A DNA stretch of 64,000 bases, taken from the NCBI GenBank assembly GCA_002211745.1, contig CP022114.1, forward strand, positions 1,116,001 through 1,180,000, in the 5' to 3' direction. Shown in pieces: positions 26,648 to 37,326 of this stretch. Source of the stretch: Kluyvera genomosp. 3 (GTDB lineage: Bacteria; Pseudomonadota; Gammaproteobacteria; Enterobacterales; Enterobacteriaceae). A program made the position numbers and the translations under genes. The first letter of the stretch is position 1. Each line of letters begins with the position of its first letter. Below the pieces are notes generated by a model. That model did not search any database and had not been told where the DNA came from. It saw nothing but the letters and a program-made list of their open reading frames with translations.

Positions 26648-27073
26648 TCAGGCTTGCAGGGCCTCGTTCAGCCAGCTTTCAAACGGCGCTTTGGGGACGG
26701 CGCCGTTGAGCATATCGATCACTTCGCCATTTTTGAAAATCATAATGGTCGGGATACTGCGAATACGGAAGCGGGCGCTCAGTTCACGTTCGGCTTCGGT
26801 GTTCACTTTTACGAAGCGCATCGTGCTGCTGCGCTCTTCGGCGACGTCTTCAAATATCGGCGCGAAATTGCGGCAGGGGCCGCACCATGGCGCCCAGAAA
26901 TCAACCACAACCGGGAGATCGTCCTTCAGCAGTTTGTCCAGCGTGCTGTCCGTGGCGTTAATAACATCGCCATCAAACAAGTCTTCACCACAGCGTCCAC
27001 ATTTTGCCGCCTCGTTAATGCGTTCTTCTGGAATGCGATTAAGCGCCTGGCAGTGGGCACAAACGGTATTCAT
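26648..27073 (-). CDS. trxC: Thioredoxin 2
   Basis: Thiol-disulfide reductase with an N-terminal zinc-finger extension, induced by OxyR in E. coli. 141 aa. Zinc ligands CAHC near residues 5-8 and CGRC near 26-29; thioredoxin active site [13 protein letters not shown]; cis-Pro in RSIPTIMIF. Intact frame, two residues longer than E. coli TrxC (tail LNEALQA). Confidence 0.97.
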   Translation of the reverse strand: MNTVCAHCQALNRIPEERINEAAKCGRCGEDLFDGDVINATDSTLDKLLKDDLPVVVDFWAPWCGPCRNFAPIFEDVAEERSSTMRFVKVNTEAERELSARFRIRSIPTIMIFKNGEVIDMLNGAVPKAPFESWLNEALQA

Positions 27074-27276
27074 AACTCACCTCTGGGTCTCGTGTTGCAG
27101 AACGGCAATGTTGCCGGATGTTTCTATAATGTTACACATTATCGTTCAGAGCGTATTAATCGACAATGCGTTTTATCCAATGGGTACAATAGTCGTGGTC
27201 TTTTGTACGAAGTCATAGCTAAGCGCTGGCACATCAGGTAATCTGCGCGCTTCGCGCAGCGCAGGTGGAGAAAAAC

Positions 27277-28377
27277 ATGAGCGACGAACTGAAAAACAAA
27301 AACGGCAAGGTCAAAGTGATGTACGTCCGCAGTGACGATGACTCGGACAAACGCACCCAAAATCCACGTACTGGTAAAGGCGGAGGCCGTCCAGGCGCAT
27401 CCCGTGCCGGTGCTTCCCGTGCCGAAGGCGGTCGTCGCCCTGCCCGTGATGAGAGAAAGGGTCAAAACAGCGATCGTGGTCGTGAGCGCGGTCGCGATCG
27501 GGATGTTGAACGCGATCGCGAACGTGGTGAAGGCTCCCCATGGCGTACGGTTTCCCGTGCGCCGGGTGACGAAACCATCGTTAAGCCCGATCACGGCGGC
27601 ATCAGCGGCAAAAGCTTTATCGATCCGGAAGTTCTGCGTCGTCAGCGTGCGGAAGAAACCCGCGTCTATGGTGAAAACGCCTGTCAGGCGCTGTTCCAGA
27701 GCCGTCCGGACGCGATTGTTCGCGCCTGGTTTGTGCAGAGCGTCACCCCGCGCTTTAAAGAAGCGCTGCGCTGGATGGCGGCAAACCGTAAAGCCTACCA
27801 CGTGGTGGATGAAGCCGAGCTGGCGAAAGCGTCCGGCACTGAACATCATGGTGGCGTTTGCTTCCTGATTAAAAAACGTAACGGCACTTCCGTACAGCAG
27901 TGGGTCGCGAAAAGCGGCGAAGACGATTGCGTACTGGCGCTGGAAGATGCGGGTAACCCGCACAACCTCGGCGCGATGATCCGCAGCTGCGCGCACTTTG
28001 GTGTGAAAGGCGTGGTATTGCAGGATGCGGCTTTGCTGGAGTCTGGTGCCGCGATCCGTACCGCTGAAGGCGGCGCTGAGCATGTTGAGCCGATTACTGG
28101 CGACAGCTTCATTGCTGCGCTGGAACAGTTCCGCGATGCGGGCTACACCATCGTCACGACCAGCAGCAATGGCCGCGGTCTGCCGCTGTTCAAATCAGAA
28201 CTGCCTAAGAAAATGGTGCTGGCGCTGGGCCAGGACCGCGATGGCGTTTCCGAAGCGGCTGCCTCTATTGCTGACATGAGCGTGTCAATCGACGGGACGC
28301 GCGCCGTTGAAGGCCTGAACGTCTCCGTGGCGACGGGCGTGCTGCTGGCGGAATGGTGGCGTCAGCATAAAGCGTAA
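27277..28377 (+). CDS. yfiF: SpoU-family RNA methyltransferase YfiF
   Basis: Predicted SAM-dependent RNA ribose methyltransferase of the SpoU/TrmH class, about 366 aa. Start [20 protein letters not shown] at 27277 is chosen by homology. The N-terminal 100 residues are a basic, Arg/Gly-rich disordered region ([20 protein letters not shown] and repeated [12 protein letters not shown]), longer than in E. coli, followed by the substrate-binding domain and the knot motifs [37 protein letters not shown] and [17 protein letters not shown]. It is divergent from trxC. Target unknown to me. Confidence 0.93.
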   Translation: MSDELKNKNGKVKVMYVRSDDDSDKRTQNPRTGKGGGRPGASRAGASRAEGGRRPARDERKGQNSDRGRERGRDRDVERDRERGEGSPWRTVSRAPGDETIVKPDHGGISGKSFIDPEVLRRQRAEETRVYGENACQALFQSRPDAIVRAWFVQSVTPRFKEALRWMAANRKAYHVVDEAELAKASGTEHHGGVCFLIKKRNGTSVQQWVAKSGEDDCVLALEDAGNPHNLGAMIRSCAHFGVKGVVLQDAALLESGAAIRTAEGGAEHVEPITGDSFIAALEQFRDAGYTIVTTSSNGRGLPLFKSELPKKMVLALGQDRDGVSEAAASIADMSVSIDGTRAVEGLNVSVATGVLLAEWWRQHKA

Positions 28378-28387
28378 GAACGTGAAT

Positions 28388-28427
28388 GAAAAAAAACCGG
28401 TAGAGGCGACTCTACCGGTTTTTTTAT
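28388..28427 (+). terminator. yfiF / ung bidirectional terminator
   Basis: AAAACCGGTAGA-GGCGAC-TCTACCGGTTTTTTT: A run on one side, T run on the other, between two convergent genes. Confidence 0.9.
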
Positions 28428-28438
28428 GCCTGCTTTAG

Positions 28439-29123
28439 CTAGACCTGCTCCGGCAGCACCGGCATCCAGTCAATCGGCGTCTCGCCGCGCTGTTCAAGCC
28501 ACTGGTTGGCCTGCACAAAGTGATTACTGCCAAAGAACCCGCGATGCGCCGACAGCGGCGACGGATGTGGCGCTTTCAGCACGCGATGACGCTGAGGGTC
28601 AATAATCGCCCCTTTCTTCTGCGCGTGCGATCCCCACAGTAAAAAGACCACGCCTTCACGATGTTCGTTAATCAGCGCAATCACCTTATCGGTAAAGGTT
28701 TCCCAGCCAAGGCTGGCGTGAGAATGCGCCTGTCCGGCACGCACGGTGAGCACGGTGTTGAGCAGCAGCACACCCTGGTGCGCCCAGCTCTCCAGATAAC
28801 CGTGGTTCGGACGGGTAAAGCCGGGAATGGTGCCTTCCAGCTCTTTATACATATTCAGCAGCGACGGCGGTATGGCAATGCCCGGCTGGACAGAAAACGC
28901 CAGCCCGTGTGCCTGATTGGGCCGTGGTACGGGTCCTGGCCCAGAATCACCACTTTCACATCGCTCAGTTCGGTATAGCGAAAAGCGTTGAAAACATCTT
29001 TTTGCGGCGGATAAATGGTCACGCCCGACTGGCGCTCGCTGGCCACGGTCGCCAGCGTGTTAACAAAATAGGGCTGCTCTTTTTCGGCGGCCAGCACGTC
29101 GTGCCAGGTTAATGGGTTGTCAT
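28439..29123 (-). CDS. ung: Uracil-DNA glycosylase, two breaks
   Basis: Removes uracil from DNA (base-excision repair); about 229 aa repaired. Start ATG at 29121-29123 reads MTT; one C is missing at once (29114-29116), then [16 protein letters not shown] follows. Catalytic motif [12 protein letters not shown] (general-base Asp in GQDPYHG) and C-terminal [18 protein letters not shown] second break at 28919-28921 separates GQDPYHGP from [13 protein letters not shown]. Convergent with yfiF. Confidence 0.95.
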
Positions 29124-29441
29124 CTCGCTCTCCTGCGAATTTCTCTCGCTATAGCTTAACTGCTTCTTTCTCCATCACAAAATCGGATAGTGGAAGGGGA
29201 AGTCTGTAGAATAAAAAAAGTTGAATATTTACAAATATTTTTAGTGCTTACAGGGTGCGTAACTTGATGCAAAACAAGTATTTTCCTGTATCACCACTTT
29301 TATGGTGTGGTTTTTGTTGATTTAAATCAAAGAATCAAGGGTGTTCGAGGGGTATATATACACTCAAGCAACAATGGTTTTACCAATTGGCCGGGAAGCG
29401 GCCAGTTAAAAACGAATATAAAGAGCCTAGGGAGGCATCAA
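29124..29441 (+). promoter_or_regulatory. ung-grcA divergent regulatory region
   Basis: 318 bp without a gene. It holds the FNR box described separately, an AT-rich stretch (29210-29250) and an AGGGAGGCATCAA ribosome binding site for grcA. The ung start side shows GCGAGA and no further identifiable box. Confidence 0.6.
29317..29330 (+). promoter_or_regulatory. FNR box upstream of grcA
   Basis: TTGATTTAAATCAA is a perfect TTGAT-N4-ATCAA FNR site, about 112 bp before the grcA start. In E. coli grcA (yfiD) is activated by FNR and ArcA under low oxygen. Confidence 0.88.
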
Positions 29442-29825
29442 ATGATTACTGGTATCCAGATTACTAAAGCTGCAAACGACGACCTGCTCAACTCATTCTG
29501 GCTGCTCGACAGCGAGAAAGGTGAAGCCCGTTGCCTGTGTGCGAAAGGCGGTTTTAAAGAAGATGACGTCGTTGCCGTTAGCGCGCTGGGCGATATCGAA
29601 TACCGTGAAATCCCGGTTGAAGCGAAACCAGAAGTTCGCGTAGAAGGTGGTCAGCACCTGAACGTCAACGTACTGCGTCGTGAAACTCTGCTGGACGCCG
29701 TTGAGCATCCGGAAAAATACCCGCAGCTGACCATCCGTGTTTCCGGTTATGCGGTACGTTTCAACTCTCTGACTCCGGAACAGCAGCGCGACGTTATCGC
29801 CCGTACTTTCACCGAGAGCCTGTAA
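29442..29825 (+). CDS. grcA: Autonomous glycyl radical cofactor
   Basis: Acts as a spare glycyl-radical domain that restores oxygen-damaged pyruvate formate-lyase. 127 aa, intact. The C-terminal 60 residues mirror the PflB end, with the radical Gly in [18 protein letters not shown]. Start [14 protein letters not shown] with AGGGAGG upstream. The FNR box fits anaerobic induction. Confidence 0.97.
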   Translation: MITGIQITKAANDDLLNSFWLLDSEKGEARCLCAKGGFKEDDVVAVSALGDIEYREIPVEAKPEVRVEGGQHLNVNVLRRETLLDAVEHPEKYPQLTIRVSGYAVRFNSLTPEQQRDVIARTFTESL

Positions 29826-29875
29826 TTTCTCAGGGTGGGAAATGGAGGCGTTGGGTTAATCCGGTGCTAACAGAC

Positions 29876-29909
29876 AAATCCCCGCAGGATACCTGCGGGG
29901 GATTTTTTT
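29876..29909. terminator. grcA terminator
   Basis: AATCCCCGCAGG-ATAC-CTGCGGGGGATT followed by TTTTTT. It overlaps the stop of the convergent PTS gene. Confidence 0.9.
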
Positions 29910-31274
29910 ATCTGGACTGCTCGCGCCCGACCAGAATGGTGGTCAGCGTGAAGGAGAGCACCAGCGCGATGGCCACGCCAGAGATGGCGAAAATAAAGTA
30001 AGGGCCGATGTACGCGGGCAGGCTGAAAATACTCGATAAAATATAGCCATACAGTCGTACGCCAAAGAAGGCGATAAACGCTGAAGCCAGTGAGCTGGCG
30101 ATCGTGGCGGCGATAAATGCTTTCTTGTAGCGGGTCAGCACGCCGAACAGCGCCGGTTCCGTAATGCCCAGCAGCGCGGAGATCGCAGCGGAAAGCGTCA
30201 CCGTGCGGTTTTCTTTGTTCAGACGCCAGATGGCAAACGTGGCTCCGGCAATCGCCATATTGGCCATAAACATCATCGGCATCAGCATGTCGTAACCGCG
30301 ATCGCTGAAGTTTTGTAGCGCGATAGGCGTCATCGCGTGATGCATCCCGGTCAGAATAGCGACCGGACGAATGGCGCCCACGACCAGCCCGGCGAAGCTC
30401 GCCGAAACGCCAAACAGCCCTTCGATAAACCACGCCAGCATTTTACCCAGCCAGATACCAATCGGCCCAATCACCACCAATGCCGCCAGCGCGCCGAGGA
30501 ACAGCGTTAGCGTGGGCGTAAAGACGGTTTTCAGCACGTCGGGCATGATCCTGTCGACCGCCTGGTGAATGTACTTCAACGCCAGAATGGAGAAGATCAC
30601 CGGGATCACGCTGGAGGCGTAGTTGAATACCGATACCGGAATGGCGTTAAACAACCAGAGCGCGGAGGCGGCATCGGCTTGATGCGTGGCGAGCGCTTTC
30701 GCTGCGTCAATCAGCGTAGGGTACATCAAGCAGGCGGCGACGGCGGCGGCCAGGTATTCGTTGGTTTTAAAGATCTTCGCCGCCGAGACGGCAAGGAAGA
30801 ACGGCAGGAAATAAAATACGCCGCTGGCGATAAGATCGATGATCATCACCGTTTCGCTTTTCGGCGATACCACTTTTAGCGCAATCAGCCCCGCAAGCAG
30901 GCCTTTGATCATCCCGGCGCCGGCGATGGCGGGGACGATTGGGCCGAATACCCCGGAGACGGTATCCATAAACAGCGAAACCAGGCTTTTGCGTTCTTTG
31001 CTTTTGCCGCTAACAGTCGACTGGCCGCTATCGCCGAGGGCTTCCTGCAGCGCTTCATACCAGCTGTTCACCTTCGGGCCGATAATAATCTGGAACTGAT
31101 CGCTTTGTAGCTGTGCGCCCAACACGCCGGGCAGTTGCTTAATTTCATCCTGCGCCACTTTATTATCATCAATTAAATCAAAGCGCAGCCGGGTCATACA
31201 GTGCCAGACTTTATTGATATTCTCCTGTCCACCTACCAGACGAATAATCCTGCTGATAGCCTCTTGCGTCCCAT
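29908..31274 (-). CDS. PTS system IIBC component (glucose/beta-glucoside superfamily)
   Basis: Membrane permease and phosphocarrier importing a sugar with phosphorylation; about 456 aa. Residues 1-85 form an EIIB domain with the phosphorylated Cys in KVWHCMTRLRFDL; from about residue 105 an EIIC domain with some ten helices and the GITEPALFGVL motif. No EIIA domain, so it must use another EIIA (for example Crr). The true start is ATG at 31272-31274: one missing G (31270-31272) puts MGTQEAISRIIRLVGG in frame, with GCAGGAG upstream. It is divergent from the RspA-like gene, with a GntR regulator close by, so the three probably serve one substrate, which I cannot name. Confidence 0.82.
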
Positions 31275-31338
31275 AATGGCTCCTGCGGTATGTTTGTTGT
31301 TTTGTTTGTCTCGCTGAATGGTAAGTAAGCCCATCTTT

Positions 31339-31443
31339 AAAAACAAACCAATAAAATATGATTTCAATCACAACTTACGTCTATAAGGTGGTTAAAACAT
31401 GGTTTGTGTTTAAATTGGTTCGTTTTTTAAATAAAAACAAACC
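31339..31443. promoter_or_regulatory. Candidate GntR operator region between PTS and dehydratase genes
   Basis: Contains a 27-bp palindrome at 31417-31443, GGTTCGTTTTT-TAAAT-AAAAACAAACC, plus further half-sites AAAAACAAACC at 31339 and GGTTTGTGTTT at 31401. The region is AT-rich and shared by divergent genes. Assignment to the neighbouring GntR protein is inference. Confidence 0.55.
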
Positions 31444-31547
31444 TGTTTTTGGACCAAAAAATATATTGAATAAAAAGGTTTACCGAACGCCGAAAATAGA
31501 GTGAAGATAATGGCAATCCTATTATTATTTTCCACAGGGAGCCTTCT

Positions 31548-32745
31548 GTGAAACCTACGCTGATTACTGCGATAGATTGTTTTATCACGCGTCCGGACCG
31601 CCACAACCTCGTGACGGTACGGGTGACGACCGACAGCGGCACCATTGGTTACGGCTGCGCCACTTTCCAGCAACGCCCGCTGGCGGTAAAGACGATGGTC
31701 GATGAATATCTGCAACCGCTGCTGGTGGGCGTGATGCCAACAATATCGAAGATCTCTGGCAAATGATGAACGTCAACGCCTACTGGCGCAACGGCCCGGT
31801 CATGAACAACGCCATCTCCGGCGTGGATATGGCGCTGTGGGATATCAAAGCAAAACTGGCCGGGATGCCGCTATATCAGCTGCTGGGAGGAAAATCGCGG
31901 GATGCGATTGCCGCATACACTCACGCCAGTGGTGAAACGCCGGAGGAACTGTTTGTCTCCGTGGATAAGCTGCTGGAGCAGGGGTATCGCCATATTCGCT
32001 GCCAGCTAGGCTTTTACGGCGGTACGCCGCGCGAAATGCAAACGCCGGAAAATCCGACGCCGGGAGCCTGGTTCGATCAGGATGAGTACGTTCGCAATAC
32101 GGTAGAAATGTTCCGTCTGCTGCGTGCGCGTTACGGTCATCGTTTCCATATTCTGCATGATGTCCACGAGCGACTCTTCCCGCAGCAGGCGCTCCAGATG
32201 GCAAAGCTGCTGGAGCCTTATCAGCCGTGGTTTATCGAAGATATTTTACCGCCGCAGCAGAGCGCGTGGCTGGCGCAGATTCGCCAGCAGACCTGCGTGC
32301 CGCTGGCGATGGGGAGCTGTTTAATAATCCGGCGGAGTGGCATGACCTCATCGTCAACCGGCAGATTGATTTTATTCGCTGCCATATTTCGCAGATTGGC
32401 GGCATCACCCCGGCCCTGAAGCTGGCGGTGCTATGCCAGGCCTTTGGCGTACGTTTGGCGTGGCATGGTCCGGGCGATATGACGCCTATTGGGGTCGCGG
32501 TGAATACGCATCTCAACATTCATCTGCACAATGCCGCGATTCAGGAGTTTATTCCGCGTTCCGCCGCCACGGATGCCGTTTTCCCTGGCGCGCCAGAGGT
32601 GAAAAACGGCTTTATCTATCCGCCGACGGCGCCGGGTATTGGCGTGGGCTTTGACGAGGCGCAGGCGCTGGCGCATCCGGTCGTTTATCGCCCGCATGAG
32701 TGGACGCAGAGCCGCCTGCCGGACGGCGCGATACACACGCCGTAG
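31548..32745 (+). CDS. Enolase-superfamily dehydratase (RspA/ManD-like), two breaks
   Basis: Sugar-acid dehydratase of the mandelate-racemase/enolase superfamily; about 399 aa repaired. Start [20 protein letters not shown]. The order of motifs follows RspA/D-mannonate-dehydratase-like proteins: [53 protein letters not shown] (first metal ligand region), [23 protein letters not shown] and [13 protein letters not shown]. Breaks at 31727-31729 and 32311-32314, one G short each. Activity could be weak or directed at another acid sugar, as for many RspA homologues. It runs up to within one base of the convergent GntR gene. Confidence 0.82.
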
Positions 32746-32746
32746 G

Positions 32747-33464
32747 CTAGCTCTGCGGCTGCTGGCGAAAAGCGAGATTGTCGCGATTATGGGGATGACG
32801 TAGGTGCAGGAGTAGTTGATATCGACGATGTCGCTTATCTCATAAACCTGCCGCCGTCGAGGATCCCCCGATTGTTGATGTGCATGGCCGGACTGCCTTT
32901 TTTACAGCCCAGTAGCGCAGCCTGCTCGCGGCTGACGTTAATCGCCCGATAGCTGGTGAGCAGGTGGGAGATGGGATAACCTTTTTCCAGCACGTACTGC
33001 TGAAGCGAGCGTTCAATCACCTCCTGGTTAAGGTCACTGAACATCGCCGCAGGCATCCGTGAGACTTCAATCTGGGTGGCAATATCATCGACGAAACGCA
33101 GGCGACAGAACTGCCAGATAAAATCATCGTCGGTCAGGCCGAAAATCTGCCGGTCCTCCCGCTCGGGCCGTTTCTTGTGCAGGCTGATCATCCGGTAACG
33201 CATTTGGTCAAAGCGTTTTTCGGTAATTGAGTTATAGACCAGCGGGTTGCCTCGCGTTTGCTCGTTAATCCAGATGCCAGAACCCTGCACGATGCGCACC
33301 ACACCAATGCTGGCAAGCTTTTCCAGCGCCTGGCGAATGGTGAAGCGAGAGACGCCGTACTCCTCGGCCAGCTGGCGCTCCGGCGGCAGCTTGCGCGGCC
33401 CATCGCCAGGCTGTTGGTAAATTTTGCTGAGGAGATCCTGAGTCACGAACTCTTTTTTCTTCAT
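32747..33464 (-). CDS. GntR-family (HutC/UTRA) transcriptional regulator, two breaks
   Basis: About 239 aa repaired. N-terminal winged helix-turn-helix (KLPPERQLAEEYGVSRFTIRQ) and C-terminal UTRA ligand domain (IEVSRMPAAMFSDLNQEVIE, YRAINVSREQAALLGC). The open frame stops early at 32835, but one base added near 32848 and one C near 32791 give VYEISDIVDINYSCTYVIPH and a tail ending QQPQS with TAG at 32747. It is probably a repressor of the adjacent PTS and dehydratase genes, releasing DNA on binding a sugar phosphate (inference from context). Confidence 0.8.
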
Positions 33465-33490
33465 GGCCGCTGTCCCTTACTCTTCAATAT

Positions 33491-33522
33491 AAAAACGCCG
33501 GGAACATGTCCCGGCGTTTGTT
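33491..33522 (-). terminator. srmB terminator
   Basis: AACGCCGGGACATG-type palindrome, AAACGCCGGG-AACATGT-CCCGGCGTTT with T/A runs on both sides, between the srmB stop and the GntR start. Confidence 0.85.
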
Positions 33523-34856
33523 TTACTCTTCGGTGCTCTTTTCCGCTGCACCGGTACCGCTCGGCTTGCGGCGCTTGCCAACGTTTTTGAGATCGCGGTG
33601 ACGTACCTTCACGCGCGGTTTTTCTTTATCTTTCTCTTTTTTCTTCTCGGCACGTTTCGCCAGCACTTTCTTCGACGGTTTGCCAGTCATCTTCTCGCTT
33701 GGCGCTCGCGTAGTGGGCGCAGCCCATCAATGACGCGCGCTTTCAGCTGTTCTTCGATATAGCGACCAATCTTCAGCAACAGCAGATGATCGTGCGTTTC
33801 AACCAGCGAAATCGCCGTGCCTTTACGGCCCGCGCGGCCGGTACGGCCAATGCGGTGCAGGTAGGTATCGGCGCCGCGCGGCATATCGAAGTTAATCACG
33901 TGGCTGACGTCAGGGATATCGATCCCGCGCGCCGCGACATCCGTCGCAACCAGCACATTCACGCGGCCATCGGTCAGACGTTTGATACCTTCGTTACGCT
34001 TAATCTGCGGCATTTCGCCTTCGAGATAGCAGTTGTTGATCCCGGCCAGACGCAGCGTTTCCGCCAGCTCATGCACGCGCTCGCGTTTGCGCACAAAGAC
34101 GATGGTACGGGTGGCGTCTTCCTGCTTGAGCAGGTGCTTGAGCAGCTCAACTTTGTGCTCATAGTTGTCGGCACGGTAGTACCACTGGTGAATCTTCTTG
34201 CGCTCGCGGGTGGACGGCGTCGCGGAGACTTCCACCGGATCTTCCAGCAGACGCTCGGCGAAGTCTTTAATCGCTTCGCCTTCCAGCGTCGCGGAGAACA
34301 GCAGCGTCTGTTTGCGCCAGCGGGTTTCTCCGGCGATGTGTTCGATATCCTGGGCGAAGCCCATGTCCAGCATGCGGTCGGCTTCATCGAGGATCAGCGT
34401 CTCAACGGCACGGCAGTCGAAGTTTTCTTCTTTGATGTACTGCAGCAGACGGCCTGTGGTGGCGACCACGATATCCTGGTTTTCGCTGAACACTTCGGCG
34501 TGGTTCATATACGCCACGCCGCCAGTAATGGTGGCGATGTCCAGATGGGTGTTTTTCGCCAGTTCGCGGGCATGGTCAGCGACCTGCATTGCCAACTCAC
34601 GCGTTGGCGTGAGGATCAAAATACGCGGCGGGCCGGATTTTTTACGCGGAAAGTCGAGCAGGTGCTGCAACGCAGGCAGCAAATACGCCGCTGTTTTACC
34701 GGTGCCGGTTGGCGCAGAACCGAGAACATCACGTCCATCGAGCGCAGGCGGAATGGCGGCAGCCTGAATGGCAGTCGGGCGTGTAAAGCCTTTACTCTGG
34801 AGGGCTTCCAGCAGGCTTTCGTCAAGTTCAAGTTCGGAAAAAGTCGTTACAGTCAT
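33523..34856 (-). CDS. srmB: DEAD-box RNA helicase SrmB, one break
   Basis: ATP-dependent RNA helicase acting early in 50S assembly; about 445 aa repaired. Q-motif GFTRPTAIQ, Walker A SAPTGTGKTAAYL, DEAD box replaced by the same four letters in LILDEADRMLDMG, SAT in LLFSATLEG, and HRIGRTGRAGRKG. The frame breaks at 33716-33718 (one C short on the coding strand, in RPTTRAPSEK); the true tail is basic (KPSKKVLAKRAEKKK...RHRDLKNVGKRRKPSG) and ends STEE at 33523. Confidence 0.95.
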
Positions 34857-34983
34857 GATTACCTCTGTGTGAGGCGCTGATTATAGACGTTACGGCTGTA
34901 ATCTTCATCTGTTTGTATGGCTATCTGTTCTCGGGTATTGTTCATAGCCGAATGCTTATGTGGATTGGCCTGCAAGGTTACTT

Positions 34984-35724
34984 ATGACGTCTGATTCTAA
35001 ATCCGCGCTGCGCCGCAACGGATTTACCTTTAAAAAGTTTTTTGTTGCCCACGACCGCTGTGCGATGAAAGTGGGCACCGACGGCATTTTACTCGGCGCC
35101 TGGTCGCCGATCGCCCGGGTGAACCGAATCCTCGATATTGGCACGGGAAGCGGGCTGCTGGCGCTGATGCTGGCGCAGCGTACCGAAGAGAACGTGACGA
35201 TCGACGCCGTCGAGTTGGATGAAGAGGCGGCGGATCAAGCGCGGGAAAACGTGGCGGAATCGCCGTGGGCCGGGCGAATTGAGGTGCATACCGCGGATAT
35301 CCAGCAGTGGGTTGCCGGGCTAACCACGCGCTACAACCTGATCGTCAGCAACCCGCCTTACTACGAGCAGGGCGTTGAATGCGCCACGCCGCAGCGAGAA
35401 CAGGCGCGCTACACCACCACGCTCGACCATCAGGCGCTGTTGGCCTGCGCCGCGAATGCGGTGACCGAAGACGGCTTTTTCTGCGTGGTGCTACCGGAAA
35501 ATATCGGCCAGACTTTCACCCAGCAGGCGCTGTCAATGGGCTGGCATTTACGTCTGCGAACCGACGTCGTGGAGACGGAGATGCGCCTGCCGCATCGCGT
35601 GCTGCTGGCTTTTTCACCGAAAGGCGGAGAGTGCTATAGCGACAGGCTAACGATCCGTGGGCCAGAGCAGCAGTACTCGGAAGGCTACACTGCGCTGACC
35701 CAGGCGTTCTATTTATTTATGTGA
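34984..35724 (+). CDS. trmN6: tRNA1(Val) (adenine(37)-N6)-methyltransferase
   Basis: YfiC/TrmN6 methylates A37 of tRNA1-Val with SAM. 246 aa. SAM motif [18 protein letters not shown] and the N6-adenine catalytic motif [11 protein letters not shown] are clear. Start [20 protein letters not shown] chosen by homology, eight codons inside the longest frame. Its 3' end overlaps the convergent nadB by 16 bp. Confidence 0.96.
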   Translation: MTSDSKSALRRNGFTFKKFFVAHDRCAMKVGTDGILLGAWSPIARVNRILDIGTGSGLLALMLAQRTEENVTIDAVELDEEAADQARENVAESPWAGRIEVHTADIQQWVAGLTTRYNLIVSNPPYYEQGVECATPQREQARYTTTLDHQALLACAANAVTEDGFFCVVLPENIGQTFTQQALSMGWHLRLRTDVVETEMRLPHRVLLAFSPKGGECYSDRLTIRGPEQQYSEGYTALTQAFYLFM

Positions 35725-37326
35725 ACCAGCGGCGAGAGCACCGATGGGCCGGATTCCGCGAGCAGTTCCGGGTAGTCCAGCGTGTAATGCAGCCCACGGC
35801 TCTCTTTACGCATCATCGCGCAGCGTACAATCAGCTCGGCCACCTGCACCAGGTTGCGCAGTTCCAGCAGGTTGTTGGAGACGCGGAAACGTGAGTAATA
35901 CTCGTCCAGCTCTTGCTGTAGCATGGTGATGCGGCGCAGGGCTCGCTCCAGCCGCTTGGTGGTACGCACAATGCCGACGTAGTCCCACATAAACAGGCGC
36001 AGCTCGTGCCAGTTATGCTGAATCACCACCAGTTCGTCAGAGTTTTCCACCCGGCTTTCGTCCCAGGCGGGTAGTTTCTCCACCTGACGGGCGTACGGCA
36101 TGCGCTTATGAATATCTTCCGCCGCCGACCAGCCGTAAACCAGGCACTCCAGCAGCGAGTTTGACGCCATGCGGTTCGCGCCGTGCAGGCCGGTATAGCT
36201 CACTTCGCCAATGGCGTACAGGCCGTCAACGTCGGTGCGTCCATAGTCGTCGACCATCACGCCGCCGCAGGTGTAGTGCGCTGCCGGAACAATCGGCACC
36301 GGCTCTTTGGTGAGATCGATACCCAGCCCAGTAGCTTCTCGTAAATCATCGGGAAGTGCTGGCGCACAAAGGCTTCCGGTTTGTGGCTGATGTCGAGGTA
36401 CATGCAATCAACGCCGAGGCGTTTCATCTCGTGGTCAATGGCGCGCGCCACGATATCGCGTGGTGCAAGCTCGCCACGTTCATCAAAGTCCGGCATAAAC
36501 CGGCTACCGTCGGGGCGCTTCAGATGTGCGCCTTCGCCGCGCAGGGCTTCGGTGAGCAGGAAATTACGCGCCTGCGGGTGATACAGCGCGGTCGGGTGGA
36601 ACTGGTTAAACTCGAGGTTAGCGACGCGGCAACCCGCGCGCCAGGCCATGGCGATGCCGTCGCCGGAGGAAATATCCGGGTTGGTGGTGTACTGATACAC
36701 CTTCGAGGCGCCGCCGGTAGCCAGCACTACGGACTTCGCCGAACAGGTTTCCACCTTCTCTTTATTACGGTCCCAGATCCACGCGCCAACAACCCGGCGG
36801 GTGCCCGGCAGGCCGACTTTATCCGACACGATAAGATCGACGGCATTACAGCGTTCCAGCACGCGAATATTCGGGTGGCTCATCGCTTTACTGACCAGCG
36901 TGTTCTCGACTTCGCGTCCGGTGGCGTCCGCCGCATGCAGGATACGGCGATGGCTATGGCCGCCTTCGCGCGTCAGATGATAACTCTCTTCCCCGTTAGC
37001 CTGGATTTGCGTATCGAACAGCACGCCTTGATCGATCAGCCACTGCACGCAGTGTCTGGCATTGCTGGCAACAAACGACACCGCCTGACGGTCACAGATG
37101 CCCGCGCCGGCAATCAGCGTATCCTCAACGTGTGATTCAATGCTATCCGTCTCGTCAAAAACGGCTGCAATGCCCCCTGAGCATAAAAGGTAGAACCTTC
37201 GCTCATCGGGCCTTTGCTGAGGACAATCACGGAACTGTGCTCCGCAAGGCGCAATGCCAGCGAAAGCCCAGCAGCGCCGCTGCCTATAATCAATACATCA
37301 CAGGAAAGTTCTGGAAGTGAGTTCAT
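35709..37326 (-). CDS. nadB: L-aspartate oxidase, two breaks
   Basis: Flavoprotein oxidising L-aspartate to iminoaspartate, the first step of NAD synthesis; about 539 aa repaired. FAD motif [21 protein letters not shown] at the start, [19 protein letters not shown] and the active-site HHTC-like region ... [17 protein letters not shown], plus [21 protein letters not shown]. Breaks at 37177-37181 (one G short in AQGGIAA) and 36327-36329 (LLGLGIDL). Divergent from rpoE, as in E. coli. Confidence 0.96.

Noticed and set aside
26219-27241. 340-codon plus-strand ORF
   Set aside because: Antisense to tapT and trxC, which are clear family members; a GC-rich shadow frame.
33786-34880. 364-codon plus-strand ORF
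   Set aside because: Antisense to srmB and without family features.
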